64,000 nucleotides of DNA from Okapia johnstoni (taxonomy: Eukaryota > Chordata > Mammalia > Artiodactyla > Giraffidae), in assembly GCA_024291935.2 (NCBI GenBank), contig CM044318.1, forward strand, positions 83,586,001-83,650,000. The letters are read 5' to 3'. The position numbers and the translations under genes were made by a program. Below are positions 11,855-23,146 of this stretch, piece after piece (position 1 is the first letter of the stretch; every line of letters begins with the position of its first letter). The notes under the pieces were generated by a model. The model was given only the letters and a program-made list of their open reading frames with translations, ran no database searches and had not been told where the DNA came from.

Positions 11855-13469
11855 GTGAGTCTGGCTCAGCAGTAGGGAGGGGAGGGCTGGAGGGGCTGCG
11901 AGGAGCTCTCCAGGGTCCTGGGCTTGTTTCATCACAGCTGAGAGGATTTCTGAGACTCAGAACTCCCTTTGAAACCGAGATCATCCAAGACTTTTACAAC
12001 CATGGTGCCACTAAGACTTGTAGGGTCTTATGAATTTTTGAGAACAGTTTCTCGCTTTGGGCTCCACTTTGGGTGAGACTTGCATCAAACTATAAGAGCT
12101 CAGTGAGTGTCCAGTCCTTGTGAGCAAGTCCCGGAACAGTGAGGTGCGTTCCTCGCCAGCCATGTGTTTGTGCTCTTGTCCCTTGCTCACTTCCCAGGTG
12201 TCACACCAGGGCGGTCCTGTCATACTCAGGCAGGCTTCCGTGGAAGCTGGCAGGACCACTTTCTTGCTGCAAGATCTTTCGGAGACCCAGTGTTGCTCTT
12301 GAGCACTGGATGGCACAGAGCCACTGAGAAGGGAACAAGAATGGAGTAGATGAGTAAACATTTCGTTGCACCCCCACTGTGTCTTCTGCAAAGACAGCCT
12401 CGATGTTGACGTTTTTGTGCATTTAGTGAGTAGCCTGCATGCAAAGCTTGCTCTGATTATACGGAAAGAAAAAATGTCACACGCAGTTTAAACATCCGAG
12501 AACTTCTAATTCTTTTACTGTCGAGTCTGCACAGGTGTGTGTTTGTCCAAGCCCATTTGGTTTACAATCCATCATCTTATCAAATCCCCAAGCTCCTGGC
12601 CCCTGCGACCCGCAGACACCAACTCCCAGAGCACCCCAAGAGACAGCTCCAACCCCAGTGCCCTTTGTAGCCAACAACTAGTATGCCCAATGGAGGAGAG
12701 AAAACTGTTCCCACCTTTCTTTTATTCCTAACCGTAGTTTTTGTCAGTGTCTGCTACTTATAAGACCACGTCCATATGGAAATTCTCAACTTAGAGGTAT
12801 TTAAATCAAGTGCACTTGTCACTTACAGCAAGATTGCTAAAGAAACTTAATTCAGCTTCTCCCGAAGAGAACCCCCCAGCTAGTTATGAAAAGGGTTTTA
12901 TATTTCCAGGAACGTAGCGATGAGAGCAAAGAGTGAGCTAGAGTTTTTAGATGGAAGAGTTCCGTCCTGTACGTGTGACTACATGAGTGGAAACCATTGT
13001 CTCCTCCCCTGGAGCCATATTGGTTTAACCTTAAACCAGAAGGCATCTTTGTTAGAGTCCAGATTTTTGTTCGTTCACAGGGTTGTCACCCTTAGCTGCC
13101 TAATTCATGTGGAAGAAATGAGACTTTGGTCTCAGATGGCACTGGTGATGTGCAGAATAAAGTTCATCCTGTTGGCAGTTGCCTCTCATCATGTGAAACA
13201 TTTACAACAAAGCCTCTTCTTTGGTTCTTTGTGTACGTGTCTGGATTTCACAGCACAGGTTTTGCCCCGAGCTAAAAGATGTCCATTAATCCTTTATTTC
13301 ACTACGTTAATTGTCTCAAGTTACGTAAAACCTAGAATAAAATCATGACGGTTTTTTTTTTATTGTTGTTTATAAGAGATGTAATATTTAACACCTAATG
13401 GATGTTGACTTATTGCTAATTGCATATCCATATGTCCCGAAATGCCATCGTAATCAAAGTCAACACTGG

Positions 13470-14500
13470 TGTATTTCATCAATCATTTTCAAGTTTTTAT
13501 TATGAAAAAAATTCACAGGGAACAAAATAGCATAATGAGGCCCTGTGCCCATCGCCTGTGAGCCAACTTCAACAGTGATCACTTCCCAGCCCATCTTCTT
13601 TCAATCTGTATTCCACCCTCTCCCACCTCTGTATTATATATGAAGCAAGTCTCAGGCATCATACCATTTCATCTGTAAACATTTCAGTGTGAATTTCTAA
13701 ATGGTAGGAACTTACAAAAAAAATATATTCCCTTTAGCACACGTAAAAAATGAACAGTCATTCCATACCATTATCAGATATTGGTTTTAATTTCCAGCTG
13801 GTCATAAATGGCTTTTTTTTTTTTTTTTAGTTTGTTTGAAACTGATCCAAATAAGACTCCCACTTTCGAGTTGGCTGCCATACCTCTTTGCATACGTGCT
13901 AGATCGCTTCAGTCATGTCTGACTCTTTGCGACCCTATGGACTATAGTTCACCAGGCTCCTCTGTCCATGGGATTTTCCAGGCAGGAATACTGGAGTGGG
14001 TTGCTGTGCCCTCCTCCAGGGGATCTTCCCAACCCAGGGATCGAACCCGAGTCTCTCACATCTCCTGCATTGCCAGGCGGGTTCTTTACCACCAGCGCCA
14101 CCTGGGCAGCCCTCCCATGTCTCTTTAGTTCTCTTTTAATCAATAGATTTCCTCCTTCCACTCTTTTCTTTTCATTCTCTTCCTTGTAATTTATTTGTTG
14201 AAAACTTCAGGTTGCTGCTGGTGCAATCTAGACTTTTCTGACTGCATCCCCGACTGTGTTATTGACTGTGTCTCCCTGTCCCTCCTATTTCCTGCAGGTT
14301 GGTGGTCCCGTCTAGAGACTTGTGCAGATTCAGGCTTGATTTGGGGGCAGGACGACTTCATAGGTTCTTCCTTTCAGAAGGACATTGTGCCTGACTATCT
14401 CTCTTGCAGTGATGTTAGCAGCTATTGATAATCAATGCTTACATTCAGTACCATTACTGTTCAAATCCCGCTGCCCATCCACCTTTCTCCTTTTTCTAAC
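13470..14500 (-). mobile_element. Old L1 (L1M type) with nested SINE
   Basis: Reversed 3' region of an old L1: CACAGGGAACAAAATAGCAT, GTTTGAAACTGATCCAAATA, TAATTTATTTGTTGAAAAC and AGCTATTGATAATCAATGC occur in the expected order on both sides of the SINE at 13890-14114. Confidence 0.65.
13890..14114 (-). mobile_element. Bov-tA SINE
   Basis: Complete reversed element from the Bov-A core (CTTCAGTCATGTCTGACTC) to the tRNA-like head (CACCTGGGCAGCCC). It is flanked by CCATACCTCTTT (13878-13889) and CCATGTCTCTTT (14115-14126). Confidence 0.93.
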
Positions 14501-15379
14501 AAAAAGAAGGAGATGCGATTCTTGCTCTCAGCGGTCAGCATCTTCCCTGGATTTAAAATGTGCTTCTCTGAATGATCCAGCTCAGTGTGGATGTCCATGG
14601 TAGCCCTCTCATGTTAGGGAGCCAAGCTGCTGGAATGGTCTTTTGATTAGAGCGGTGCTTTAGTTCTCCGTGTCCTGTTCACAAGTAAGTTTGAAAGAAA
14701 CCACAGTGAGGATGGATATGCGGCCGGCTTTCTAAGTTGCCTTCTCTTACGATCATTCTCCCCTCAGGAAACCAGTTTACTTTCTGGCTGTTTCAGGAAG
14801 TCAGGCTTGGAAAGTTGCAGTGAGGACTGGGGGCTCTCGTAGGCTGGCTCGGGAACCTGGCCTCTTATCCCACATTACGGGGGCTGGAGTTTACCCTCCC
14901 ACGGGGCTCGGGGACTGCCTGAGCAGCTCAAAGGCAGGGAGCTTCCATGAACCCTCTTAGCTGACCATTTTTCTTCTTTTTAACCACAAAGGAATGAGAT
15001 GTGGACCACACTTTAAAAAACACTCTAATCAGAAATCACAATATGTGCTATTTCTCCTATAGAACTGTATGACTCGCTTCTTTGAAGAGATCACATCTCT
15101 TTTTAAATACCATTTTCATTTCATTCTGTGAATGGGTACATCCAGCCCATGGTGCTTAGAGGCTGTGGACCCTCACCAGTAGGTGGCAGAGCTGGGACCC
15201 AAATTCTCCTTCCAACTCCTTCTTTCAGCTCAGTTTTTGGCTGAAAATCTCAGGGCAACTCCACATCCTTAGGAGCTGGAGTTGGCTTCTTTCTCGCTGA
15301 GCCATCAAAGGCTTTCGAGTGGAAGCTCCCTGTGTACCAATACAGACGTTTCTTTGCATCAGCATCTGCCTATTTCTCC

Positions 15380-15600
15380 TCTTCACATTCATAAATATTT
15401 CAGTGTGAATCTCTAAAAAGTGAGAACTTCCTTTTGGAAATAGACTTCAAATACCATCCTCCGGCCATAAATCAACAATAATCCCTGAATATCATCATCC
15501 CATAATCCAATCAGGCTTTACATTTCATGTAAGTGTTCTGTTTTTTTTCCCCTAGTTTGTTTTTATCGAGATTCAAGACCATCGCCATGGCAATCAGTAA
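15380..15600 (-). mobile_element. Old L1 fragment
   Basis: ATTTCAGTGTGAATCTCTAA and CCATAATCCAATCAGG resemble the same old L1 3' region as at 13670-13860, including the CCCTAGTTTGTTTTTATCGA segment. Confidence 0.5.
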
Positions 15601-15757
15601 TAAGTATCTTAGGTGGCCCTTGAGCTTCCTTTCAAAATTATTTCTTTCCTTGTAAAGTTGGGTGGTTCCCAGGCAGCACCTGATTTATTGTGAGTGACTT
15701 TACATGGATCCTCAGGGCAAAAAGCAGCAGTTTCTCCTAGAAAGACATCATTGATTG

Positions 15758-15776
15758 AAAAAAAAAAAAAAAAAAA
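15758..15776 (+). repeat. A19 homopolymer just before a DOCK1 exon
   Basis: A run of 19 A residues ends 15 nt before the exon at 15792. Only CAACGTTTTCTTCAG separates it from the coding sequence, so the run occupies the place where a pyrimidine tract and branch point normally lie. Confidence 0.9.
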
Positions 15777-15791
15777 CAACGTTTTCTTCAG

Positions 15792-15990
15792 GTTCGCTCT
15801 GGAACCCCTCCTGCCAAAGAAAATGCACTCCCGGTCCCAGGACAAGCTGGACAAGGACGACCCTGACAAAGAGAAAAAGGACAAGAAGAAGGAAAAAAGG
15901 AACAGCAAGCATCAAGAGATATTCGATAAAGAATTTAAACCCACCGACATTCCCCTGCAGCAATCTGAGGCTGTGATCCTTTCAGAAACG
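15792..15990 (+). CDS. DOCK1: DOCK1 exon: Lys-rich basic segment of the C-terminal tail
   Basis: The first base completes a Gly codon; 66 codons follow, starting FALEPLLPKKMHSRSQDKLD and ending EAVILSET. The middle is a strongly basic, low-complexity run (KEKKDKKKEKRNSK). A basic tail region of DOCK180-family GEFs has been linked to acidic phospholipid binding and membrane recruitment (family knowledge, not shown here). The acceptor is GTTTTCTTCAG and the donor is ACG/GTAATT, a weaker donor than the other five. A 19-base A run (15758-15776) sits only 15 nt before the exon, so the usable pyrimidine tract is unusually short. Relative to human as I recall it, the acidic stretch after KLDKDD and the residue after EIF differ slightly. 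Confidence 0.96.
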
Positions 15991-16228
15991 GTAATTTCAC
16001 AGGGAGCTCTCCCTCACTCGCTGGTAGCTGCCACGAGGGGCCTGTCTTTGCTCCACATTTTGCCGAGGGGGCTGTCCATCAGATTTCACTGAATGGGCTG
16101 TGAATTGTCGTTTGAGAATCCAGGGTCTCTTGCATCCCTGCCCTTGTGTAACCGATGCTCCAGGACTTCAGAGGCTCAGAGCAGATCCACCTCGCTCTGG
16201 AGGATGCTAGTCTTTGCCTCCATCCCCC

Positions 16229-16308
16229 CATCCCCCAGGGGCCGGGGGCGGGGCCAGCCATCCCTCCCCATCCCCCAGGAGCCAGGGGCGGGGCCAGCCG
16301 TCCTCGGG
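16229..16308 (+). repeat. Two tandem 40-bp units with GC boxes
   Basis: Units 16229-16268 and 16269-16308 are about 90% identical. Each carries GGGGCGGGGCCAGCC, which includes the GGGCGG core bound by Sp-family factors. They are intronic, and there is no sign of a transcript start. Confidence 0.85.
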
Positions 16309-17515
16309 ACCCCACAGGGTTCCGGGCTCTGCAGCGAAGTGGGACTCGCTCATCAGACACCCAGACGTCTCAGGAGATAGATGAACAGGGTGCTTGTGTT
16401 GTCAGGAAACAGTAATTCCAGGCCAGCTAGCGCCATCCCCCGCCCCCTCCTGACCAGAAATCGCTAAGCTGGAGTGTTATAATCTGCTCAGCTAGAGTCC
16501 CAAAGCCCCTTCCCGCGGGTTTTGCCAGCCACACGCGGTTCCGTGTTATCCTCCTGGCTTCATCTGCCCCATGCTTAAGGATTTAAGCCATCTTTCACAA
16601 GGATTTGGGGGGACTTAACTCATGCTGGTGAGTTGACATTAAAAACGGATCCCAGGGACTCCTCTCATTCATTCCAGAGACCAGGGTGTGTGGCAACAGG
16701 GAAACCCAAGCGGCGTGCTCTCCTCCCATGCCTGGGGGATAGGGGGATGCCAGCTGATGCTCCTAGCAGTGTGTCGCAGTGTTTGGAGTCTGGGGGCAAA
16801 CTGAGGACAGCTTCTGGGGTGAACTTTATTCAGAATGTGCTATTTGTAGACTGGAGACAAAGCAAAGAGGAGGCTCTCACAGGCCATCAGCTTCAAAGGT
16901 TAAGTTGGGCTTAGAGCTACCACCTTGCCACAGTGGAAGGCTGTTTGCCTCTACAGTGCCCAAGGATGTGCCTGTCCTGGGCGGAAGCCCCCGACCCCTG
17001 ACCCGCCTTGGTGGTTGCTGAATGGTTGCTTATCAAAGGGCTCAGGTGGGACCACCATTTAATAAGACATACTTCACTGCTTGCTTATATCTTCAACACC
17101 AGAAGGCATGTTTCATCCAGACCCTGTGTCATGGAGACCAGCAGTCAAGTGCTGCTTGGGTGTCTAGAGGAGAAGGGAGACCCCAGACCACACATGGTCT
17201 TCCTGCAGGCGAATGCTCTTGTGAGGCCTTTGGACAGAGCTCTGACTGCATCTGGGCTGCAGTGTTTCATTGCAGAAGCAGGCAGCCCAGGGTGTGGGGC
17301 TCGGCGAGGGACTGGTCCCCGGCTAGCACTCAGATGTGACCTCATGCGGCGCGATCCAGAGGTTTCTCATGACACCCTGTCCCCCACCCACTGTGGGCTC
17401 TGTCCACCCCTCTGGAAAGCTGGATGGCCAGAGACCCTGCCGGAGCTGACCAGCACCCCCTTCCTTCTCCCGAGTGTCCAGACACCCTACCTGGATAGGC
17501 AAACTAACAGCAACA

Positions 17516-17650
17516 GTTTTTGAACATTTACTAAGTGCAGACCGTGTACAAGTCTGCCATACATTTTTCCTTAAGCTCTACTTTAAGATGGTAATGCGGA
17601 GGGCCTCAAAGAATTTGAGCCAAGTGTCAGAGTTGATCCGAATTAAGTTC
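17516..17650 (-). mobile_element. MIR SINE
   Basis: TTGAACATTTACTAAGTGCA followed by a truncated, diverged body matches the reversed 3' half of MIR. Confidence 0.5.
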
Positions 17651-18746
17651 TGAGACAAGAAGACAAAGGATGTGCCGGCTTCGGCCGTGGTCACGGTATA
17701 AGTTCTGTCCCTCCCCACCGTGGTCCCGCTTTCCTGCAGAGACAGAGTTCAGCCCAAAGCGCTACCCCCACCCCCAACCCCAGCAGATCCGAATACCCTC
17801 CAAAAATGCACCAGAACCCGCTGAGGTCAGAGCACAGAACCTTGACCCCTGCTGTCAGCCTCTGAGGAGTCTCAGAATAGCCACAGCTGCAGGGCTAGGG
17901 GCCAGGCATCCTGACTTATTGCCAGAGGCAGGCTGGCTGTTCTTGGTCCAGCTCAGGTCCCAGTCTGTCCTCTGGGTGGCGGGTGCTGGCAAGGTCTGTG
18001 GGTCCAGCTGGGCACCTGGAGTTTCCTATTCAAGCCTCCATATGCCCGTGATCGGCCAGGTGCTGCAGGACAGAGTGGGTTGGCAGGGGGCAGGGAGTCT
18101 CAGGGAGGGAAGATGACTGAGTGGCAGCAGCAGCCCCATCCCCAGGGTGGTGCCCTGGGCCCCTGTGGTTGCTCCACTCTTGGCACCCACCTGCCCCCTC
18201 TCCACACTTCTGCAGAGGTTTTCTCTACTTTCTCTTTGGGGCTGAGTTCAGCTTCCTGCCTGAATTCGTATCATCAGCAATGTCATGACCTCTAGCTGAG
18301 CCTCTCAGGACCTGGAGCAGGGTGGGGGCCCTCCACGTGCCATTTGCATCTCACCAGTAAACCATCCCCTGCCCCCTGAAATGTCAGGTTGTCCCCTGAT
18401 GGGATGGGAAGGGTGGGAAGAGCACCCTGAATCCATCTTCAGTCCCCACACACATGCGCCCACGGAGGGCCCCGAGCTCAGCCCGGCTGTCCCAGGCCTC
18501 TCACGGCAGTTGGGCTGTTTCTGCAGATGAGTGGTGATGCCTGGACTCCAGGATCTGCTTTGTTGGCACAGGACAGTTCCAAAAGCCAGCCTGTCAACCA
18601 GTGGCCCCTCAACTACCCCGCTTACTAAAGGACTTAAGCCTTCCTCGCCTCCTTCCAGCCCCCAGGGAGGCCCTGCCTTTGCAGACCACTCAGAGGAACA
18701 TGCTGCCGCCCACCCGCTCTGCAGCTGGCCCTCACAGCAGGCCCAT

Positions 18747-18766
18747 CCACCACCACCACCACCACC
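18747..18766 (+). repeat. (CCA)n microsatellite
   Basis: CCA is repeated six to seven times within a C-rich stretch. Confidence 0.85.
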
Positions 18767-19339
18767 CCCACCGAGGAAATCAAGCCCCAGCACCAAGCCC
18801 GAAGCCCTCCTCACCCATCCTGCCCATCCTTGGGCCGAAATCTTAATTATTCTTTCTCAGCTGAGTTAAAAACTCTTCTCGTTACTCCTACCTGAGAGTG
18901 TTTTGAACTGCTTGTGTTCCCCCAGAGCTAATGATCTGAGACCAAGTTGTAAGACAGAGAAATAAAAATTCCCAATGTTACAGACATGGGAAAAGGCTTA
19001 CCTGGTTAAAGTCAGGTGCATCTGAAAGTCAGAGATGGGGAAGACAAGTGCAATGAGAAGTAGAAAGAATTCCTATTCAGTAATAGCATAGCATAAGAGA
19101 AGAAAGAGAAAAGGACTGAAGGAAATCCTTTAGCAAGTTTCTAGACTTTCACACGCCTGACAAGAAATGCCAAGAAATCAGTCCCCTGGGGCATTCTGGT
19201 CACTGAGCAGGTCACTGAGTCCACTCCTGACCCGGGGGGCTCTCCCCCACACAGAGTCCCCGCATCACATTCATGTTCAGGAGACATGGATGTGACATCC
19301 CCCCCAACCCCAACTGTGAGGCCTGGGTGTTTGCCAGGA

Positions 19340-19720
19340 CTGCTAGAACGGCATCCCACAGGCTGGGCGGCTTCAGCAGAGGCTGATGGTCTCACAGTCT
19401 GGAGGCTGGACATCCGAGACCAAGGTGCCAGCCGGGCTGGCTTCCTCTGAGGCTGTGCTGGGGAGTCTGCTCCAGCCCCTCGCCCAGCATCACCCCCCAT
19501 CTCTGCCTTCATCTTCACATGGCGCTGTCCCATGCACTTCTGTCTGGGTCCGAATCTCCCTACTTTATAAGGACACCAGTCACACTAGATCAGGGTCTGC
19601 TGTAACAGCGTTACCTGACCTTGACTGTCGGCAGGACCGTATTTCCAGATGTGGTCATCTGCACCGGTACTGCAGGTCAGGAGTTCCACAGAGGAGTTGT
19701 TGGAGTGGCATTAAATCAGC
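19340..19720 (-). mobile_element. MaLR LTR (MST/MLT1 type)
   Basis: Reversed LTR of the nonautonomous ERVL-MaLR group: CACAGGCTGGGCGGCTTCAG, GTCTCACAGTCTGGAGGCTG, CTTCATCTTCACATGGC and TTTATAAGGACACCAGTCAC in order. It is a decayed solo LTR with no coding sequence. Confidence 0.7.
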
Positions 19721-19733
19721 CCAGGTGTCTGCT

Positions 19734-19934
19734 CAGTGCTCAGCGGCTCAGTCGTATCCGACTCTTCCTGATCCCATGGACTATAGCTCACCAGGCTCCT
19801 CTGTCCATAGAATTCTCCAGGCAAGAATATTGGAGTGGCTTGCCATGCCCTTGACCCAGGGATTGAACCCACCTCTCCAGCATCTGCTGCATTGGCAGGT
19901 GGTTCTTTCCCACTGAGCCACCCAGGACAGACCC
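19734..19934 (-). mobile_element. Bov-tA SINE next to a DOCK1 exon
   Basis: Reversed Bov-A core (CAGTCGTATCCGACTCTTCC) through the tRNA-like head ending GAGCCACCCAGGACAGACCC. The end touches the CTAAC branch-site match and lies 31 bp before the exon at 19966. Confidence 0.92.
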
Positions 19935-19938
19935 TAAC
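19934..19938 (+). promoter_or_regulatory. DOCK1: Likely branch point (CTAAC) for the exon at 19966
   Basis: CTAAC matches the mammalian yUnAy branch consensus. The A at 19937 is 29 nt before the exon, followed by the tract CTCTCTCTGTCCCTCCCAC. It abuts the end of the SINE at 19734-19934. Confidence 0.5.
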
Positions 19939-19965
19939 TACGCTCTCTCTGTCCCTCCCACGTAG

Positions 19966-20119
19966 ATCAGCCCCCTGCGGCCCCAGAGACCGAAGAGCCA
20001 GGTGATCAATGCCATGGGGGGCGAGCGGCGCTTCTCGGTGTCCCCGTCCTCCCCGTCCTCCCAGGCCACGCCGCCTCCAGTCATGCCGAGGGCCAAGCTC
20101 AGCTTCAGCCTGCAGTCCA
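19966..20119 (+). CDS. DOCK1: DOCK1 exon: Ser/Pro-rich tail segment
   Basis: The exon has 51 codons plus the first base of a split Ser codon. It starts ISPLRPQRPKSQVINAMGG and continues through a Ser/Pro-rich stretch to AKLSFSLQS. The acceptor is CCTCCCACGTAG, preceded by a good CT tract and a CTAAC branch-site match at 19934-19938. The donor is A/GTAAGT at 20119/20120. The encoded piece is disordered and rich in SP and PS pairs. It differs from human at several positions as I recall them (for example VINAMGG against VMNVIGS), which suits a fast-evolving linker. A Bov-tA SINE ends about 30 bp before the exon. Confidence 0.96.
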
Positions 20120-20544
20120 GTAAGTGAGACGTCGTCCATGTGAATTCCTGACGTTGCGCCGTAACCTCCCCACTCTGGTGAAGGCTCTCACTTTAGACCG
20201 GCTTCTTCTCGGTCCAGCAGCTGGAGAGAGTGTTGGTGAGCCCCAGACTCCGGGGAGTGTCCCCCGGGACTGGAGCAGGTCTGGCCACAGCTGAGTCCCG
20301 GTTCCTGTGCTCCCTGGGTGGGCAGTGCAGGGCCCGGCCAGCGCTCCGGACCTCCTGTGTGCTGGGGGTGACTGGAGAGCACGTGGGGTGTCCCCCATTT
20401 CATGGCGTGAGATAATGCAGCCCACAGGGTGGGGATGGGGGTTGCGGCCTTTTTGTGTCCAGGAGGAATGGGAAGGAAGGAGTCCTTCCAGGCTGTGCTG
20501 AGGGGCTAAGGGTAGAACTTACCTTCCAGTTCTGCCCGATTTCT

Positions 20545-21090
20545 AGGGCTGCTCGGCATAATTCCTATAGACTTGGTGGCCCCAAATATCAAAAGTTATT
20601 CTCTCATGGTCTGGAGGCCAGGAGTCTGAAATCAAGGTATCTCCGGTCCTGCTTCCATCTACTGAAGGGGTCCCCAACCTCCGTGATCTAATGCCCGATG
20701 ATCTGAGAACTGATCTGGAACTGGAACTGATGGAACATCTGGAACTGATGTAGTAATAGTAGAAATGAGGTGCACAATAAGTGTAATGTCCTTGAATCAT
20801 CCCCAAACCATCCCCACCCCCACCCCCAGGTCCATGGAAAAAAATTGTCTTCCACGAACTGGTCCCTGCTGCCAAAAAGGTTGGGGACTAGAGTTCTGGT
20901 GGATTCCCACAGTGCTCGGAGCTCCTTGGCTTATACGCTCACTTCTCCAGTCCCCTCAGCCCTCTCTTCACAGGCTCCATGTTTTCTCCTCTTCTTATGG
21001 GAGACTGCAGAGGGGGTTCAGGGCTCCCCATAAATCCAGGATGATCTCATCTCCAGATCCTTCTGCAAAGACCCTATTTTCAAAGAAGGT
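20545..21090 (-). mobile_element. MaLR LTR interrupted by a hAT element
   Basis: CTAGGGCTGCTCGGCATAAT and CTCATGGTCTGGAGGCCAGG before the insert, and TCGGAGCTCCTTGGCTTATA with CTTCTCCAGTCCCC after it, follow the reversed MaLR LTR order. The split is at 20667-20889. Confidence 0.6.
20667..20889. mobile_element. Nonautonomous hAT-Charlie element (MER1 type)
   Basis: The terminal inverted repeats GGGGTCCCCAACCT (20667) and AGGTTGGGGAC (ending 20888) enclose TAATGCCCGATGATCTGA and GTCTTCCACGAACTGGTCCC, all typical of MER1. The middle is deleted relative to the family. Confidence 0.7.
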
Positions 21091-21103
21091 CTAAGGTTCT
21101 GAG

Positions 21104-21321
21104 TGTGTGCTCCGTCGCTCAGTTGTGCCCGACTCTTTGCGACCCCATGGACGGCAGCCCACCAGGCTCCTCTGTCCGTGGGATTTTCTGAGCAAGAATA
21201 CTGGAGTGAGTTGCCCTTTCCTTCTCCAGGGGATCTTCCTGTCCCAGGGATCGAACCTGCAATCCCCTGTGTCTCCTGCATCGCAGGTGGGTTCTTTACT
21301 GCCGACCCACCTGGGAAGCCC
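21104..21321 (-). mobile_element. Bov-tA SINE
   Basis: Full reversed element: CGCTCAGTTGTGCCCGACTC through ACCCACCTGGGAAGCCC. It is one of the least diverged copies here. Confidence 0.92.
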
Positions 21322-22823
21322 TCTGAGGTCCCGAGTGGATGTGAATCATGGAGGGATGCGAGTGGTACCCGAGTTTTCGCCCCTGAAGTCAGAGGGGTGA
21401 CGTCCTGGCAGGAAGGAGGTAACAGGGACTGAAGATGGCAGTAGGCGAGAGCCAGGACCCCCCACTGTCCTCCCCCGGCCAGGGGAGCCCCGCCCTGGGC
21501 AGTGGTTTGTGCCAGCCGCCATTGATCGTCCTCGGCTCCTGGCTTCTTCTTGCTGCAAGGGGGGCAGCAGCCGTTCCCAAGACAGTCTGTCTGGGCGGGA
21601 GTCAGGGCTGCCACGGGGATGAGCCTCAGGGAGCCAGGCCTTGCTGGGTATTGGAAGGGAGACGGTCTCCAGGCAGGTGTCCTAGCTTCACTTCGTACAT
21701 CCTTATGCTGTAACCAGAGATCTTCCAAAATATTTTGCTGATTTTTTTTATAAATAGTTAAAAGTAGGCACATTGCCGCTGCAGTGGAGGACACTTTGGT
21801 GGTCCCTTGAAATTAAACATAGTGTCGCCATAACCCCCAGCAAGCCCGCCCCTAGACATTCACCCTGGAGACCTGCACACACGAGCTCAGATACTTGTGT
21901 GCGATTTGTACCCTTAAAAAATAATTAAAATGGCAAATTTTAAATAAAGGCCACAATAAAAACAATCAGCCAGCCAGTCCCAGGAGAGCGATAATTCCAT
22001 CAGAGGCCACCTTCTCGCTCCTTGATTCAACCGCAAGGCCTCCTTATCAATTGACACCCCTTGTCCCAGGGAGCACGCTTCTAATGAATGACTTCCCATC
22101 AGATGCATCATCGGGTAGGACACCCAACAACAAAAATGCCCGTTTCTCTCTTTAACATAAAAGACAAATGATTATTCTTAGAGTCTCAGCAAAGGCTGAG
22201 AAAATAGATTGTCCTAATGATCACTCCTCCCTTTGAAAATGACTCCTTTGCGGTTTCCTTTAAAAATCAATGCTGCTTCCCTTTGGCTTATTTAAAGCAG
22301 CAGTCACAGCGGCAGCTGCTGCTAATACCGGCCTCTCGTAGGATTGTGGCTTTTCCTGTTGTGAGAGTTTTGAAAGGCAGGTGGCTGGTTGTGAACTGTG
22401 TTGTTGGACTCAGCTGAGTGTAGCTCCCTGTAGGAGGCTGGGGCAGCGACCTGGCAGACTCTGCAAACTCCAGGCGGAGATGGTCCTTGTGACCCCTGAG
22501 CTGTATAGACGGCCCAGGTGTAGCAGTCGAGGAGGGACCAGAAGGGTCCCAGGTGGATGTGGCTGTTTTTCCAGGGGTCTGATCCATCCTTTCAGCTCGG
22601 GGTTCAGGCATCGCGTGATTCTCCTTCTGGAGCGTGCCCTTGGAGGGGATGCAGCCCCAGCCTTCTCTGCCCTCTCCCACTCTCTTTGCTACCCGTTGAC
22701 AGGCATTTCTGTGGGATAAAGGGGTCCCACCGCCCTGCCACTCCCGAGAGGGCACGAAGCAGCTGCGTGCGCATCACGCCCAGTGGGGACGGGGGTGTGG
22801 TTCTCATCCTCCCCCTTTTCCAG

Positions 22824-22981
22824 GTTTGGAGCTGAACGGCATGACTGTGACTGGGCTGGACGTGGCTGAAGTTCCACCCCCTCTGCCTCTCAAAGGCACC
22901 AGCACAGACTATGGAACCTTGACCGAGAACCTGGACTTGACGGGCTCACCAACGCCTCCGCCCCCTCCTCCTCATCAGAGG
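22824..22981 (+). CDS. DOCK1: DOCK1 exon: first Crk-SH3-type proline motif
   Basis: Two bases complete a Ser codon; 52 codons follow, from LELNGMTVTGLDVAEV to PPPPPPHQR. The motif PPPLPLKG fits the PxLPxK consensus recognised by the N-terminal SH3 domain of Crk, the adaptor by which DOCK180 was discovered. The second half is acidic and then turns into a Pro run. The acceptor is CCCCCTTTTCCAG and the donor is G/GTAAGT at 22981/22982. Relative to human as I remember it, the segment TVTGLDVAEV carries an extra residue, which a protein alignment can confirm. Confidence 0.95.
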
Positions 22982-23146
22982 GTAAGTCATGGCTCAGGAA
23001 CGTGGACCCATCCTCTCTTTCCCTCCACAAGACAGGAGTTCTTCCTTCTTTCCTTCCTGATGTCGGCGTGTTTACTTCGGGCAAGCCAAGGCTTGATTTC
23101 CAGGAAAGAGGTGGCAGTGGTTAGAATGCGGATGTGTGTGGCCTGG

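Larger units (their letters stand above)
11855..15791 (+). other. DOCK1: DOCK1 intron
   Basis: The intron is 3.9 kb. 11860-13465 and 14510-15375 hold no gene or nameable repeat. The remainder is old L1 with one SINE, ending in the A19 run before the acceptor. Confidence 0.75.
15991..19965 (+). other. DOCK1: DOCK1 intron
   Basis: The intron is 4.0 kb and GC-rich near 16200-16330. Apart from the 40-bp duplication, MIR, CCA tract, MaLR LTR and SINE listed separately, 16310-17515 and 17650-19340 show nothing I can assign. Confidence 0.75.
20120..22823 (+). other. DOCK1: DOCK1 intron
   Basis: The intron is 2.7 kb. It holds a MaLR LTR with a nested hAT element and one SINE. 21325-22820 has an AT-rich stretch (21730-21960) and no gene. 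Confidence 0.75.
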
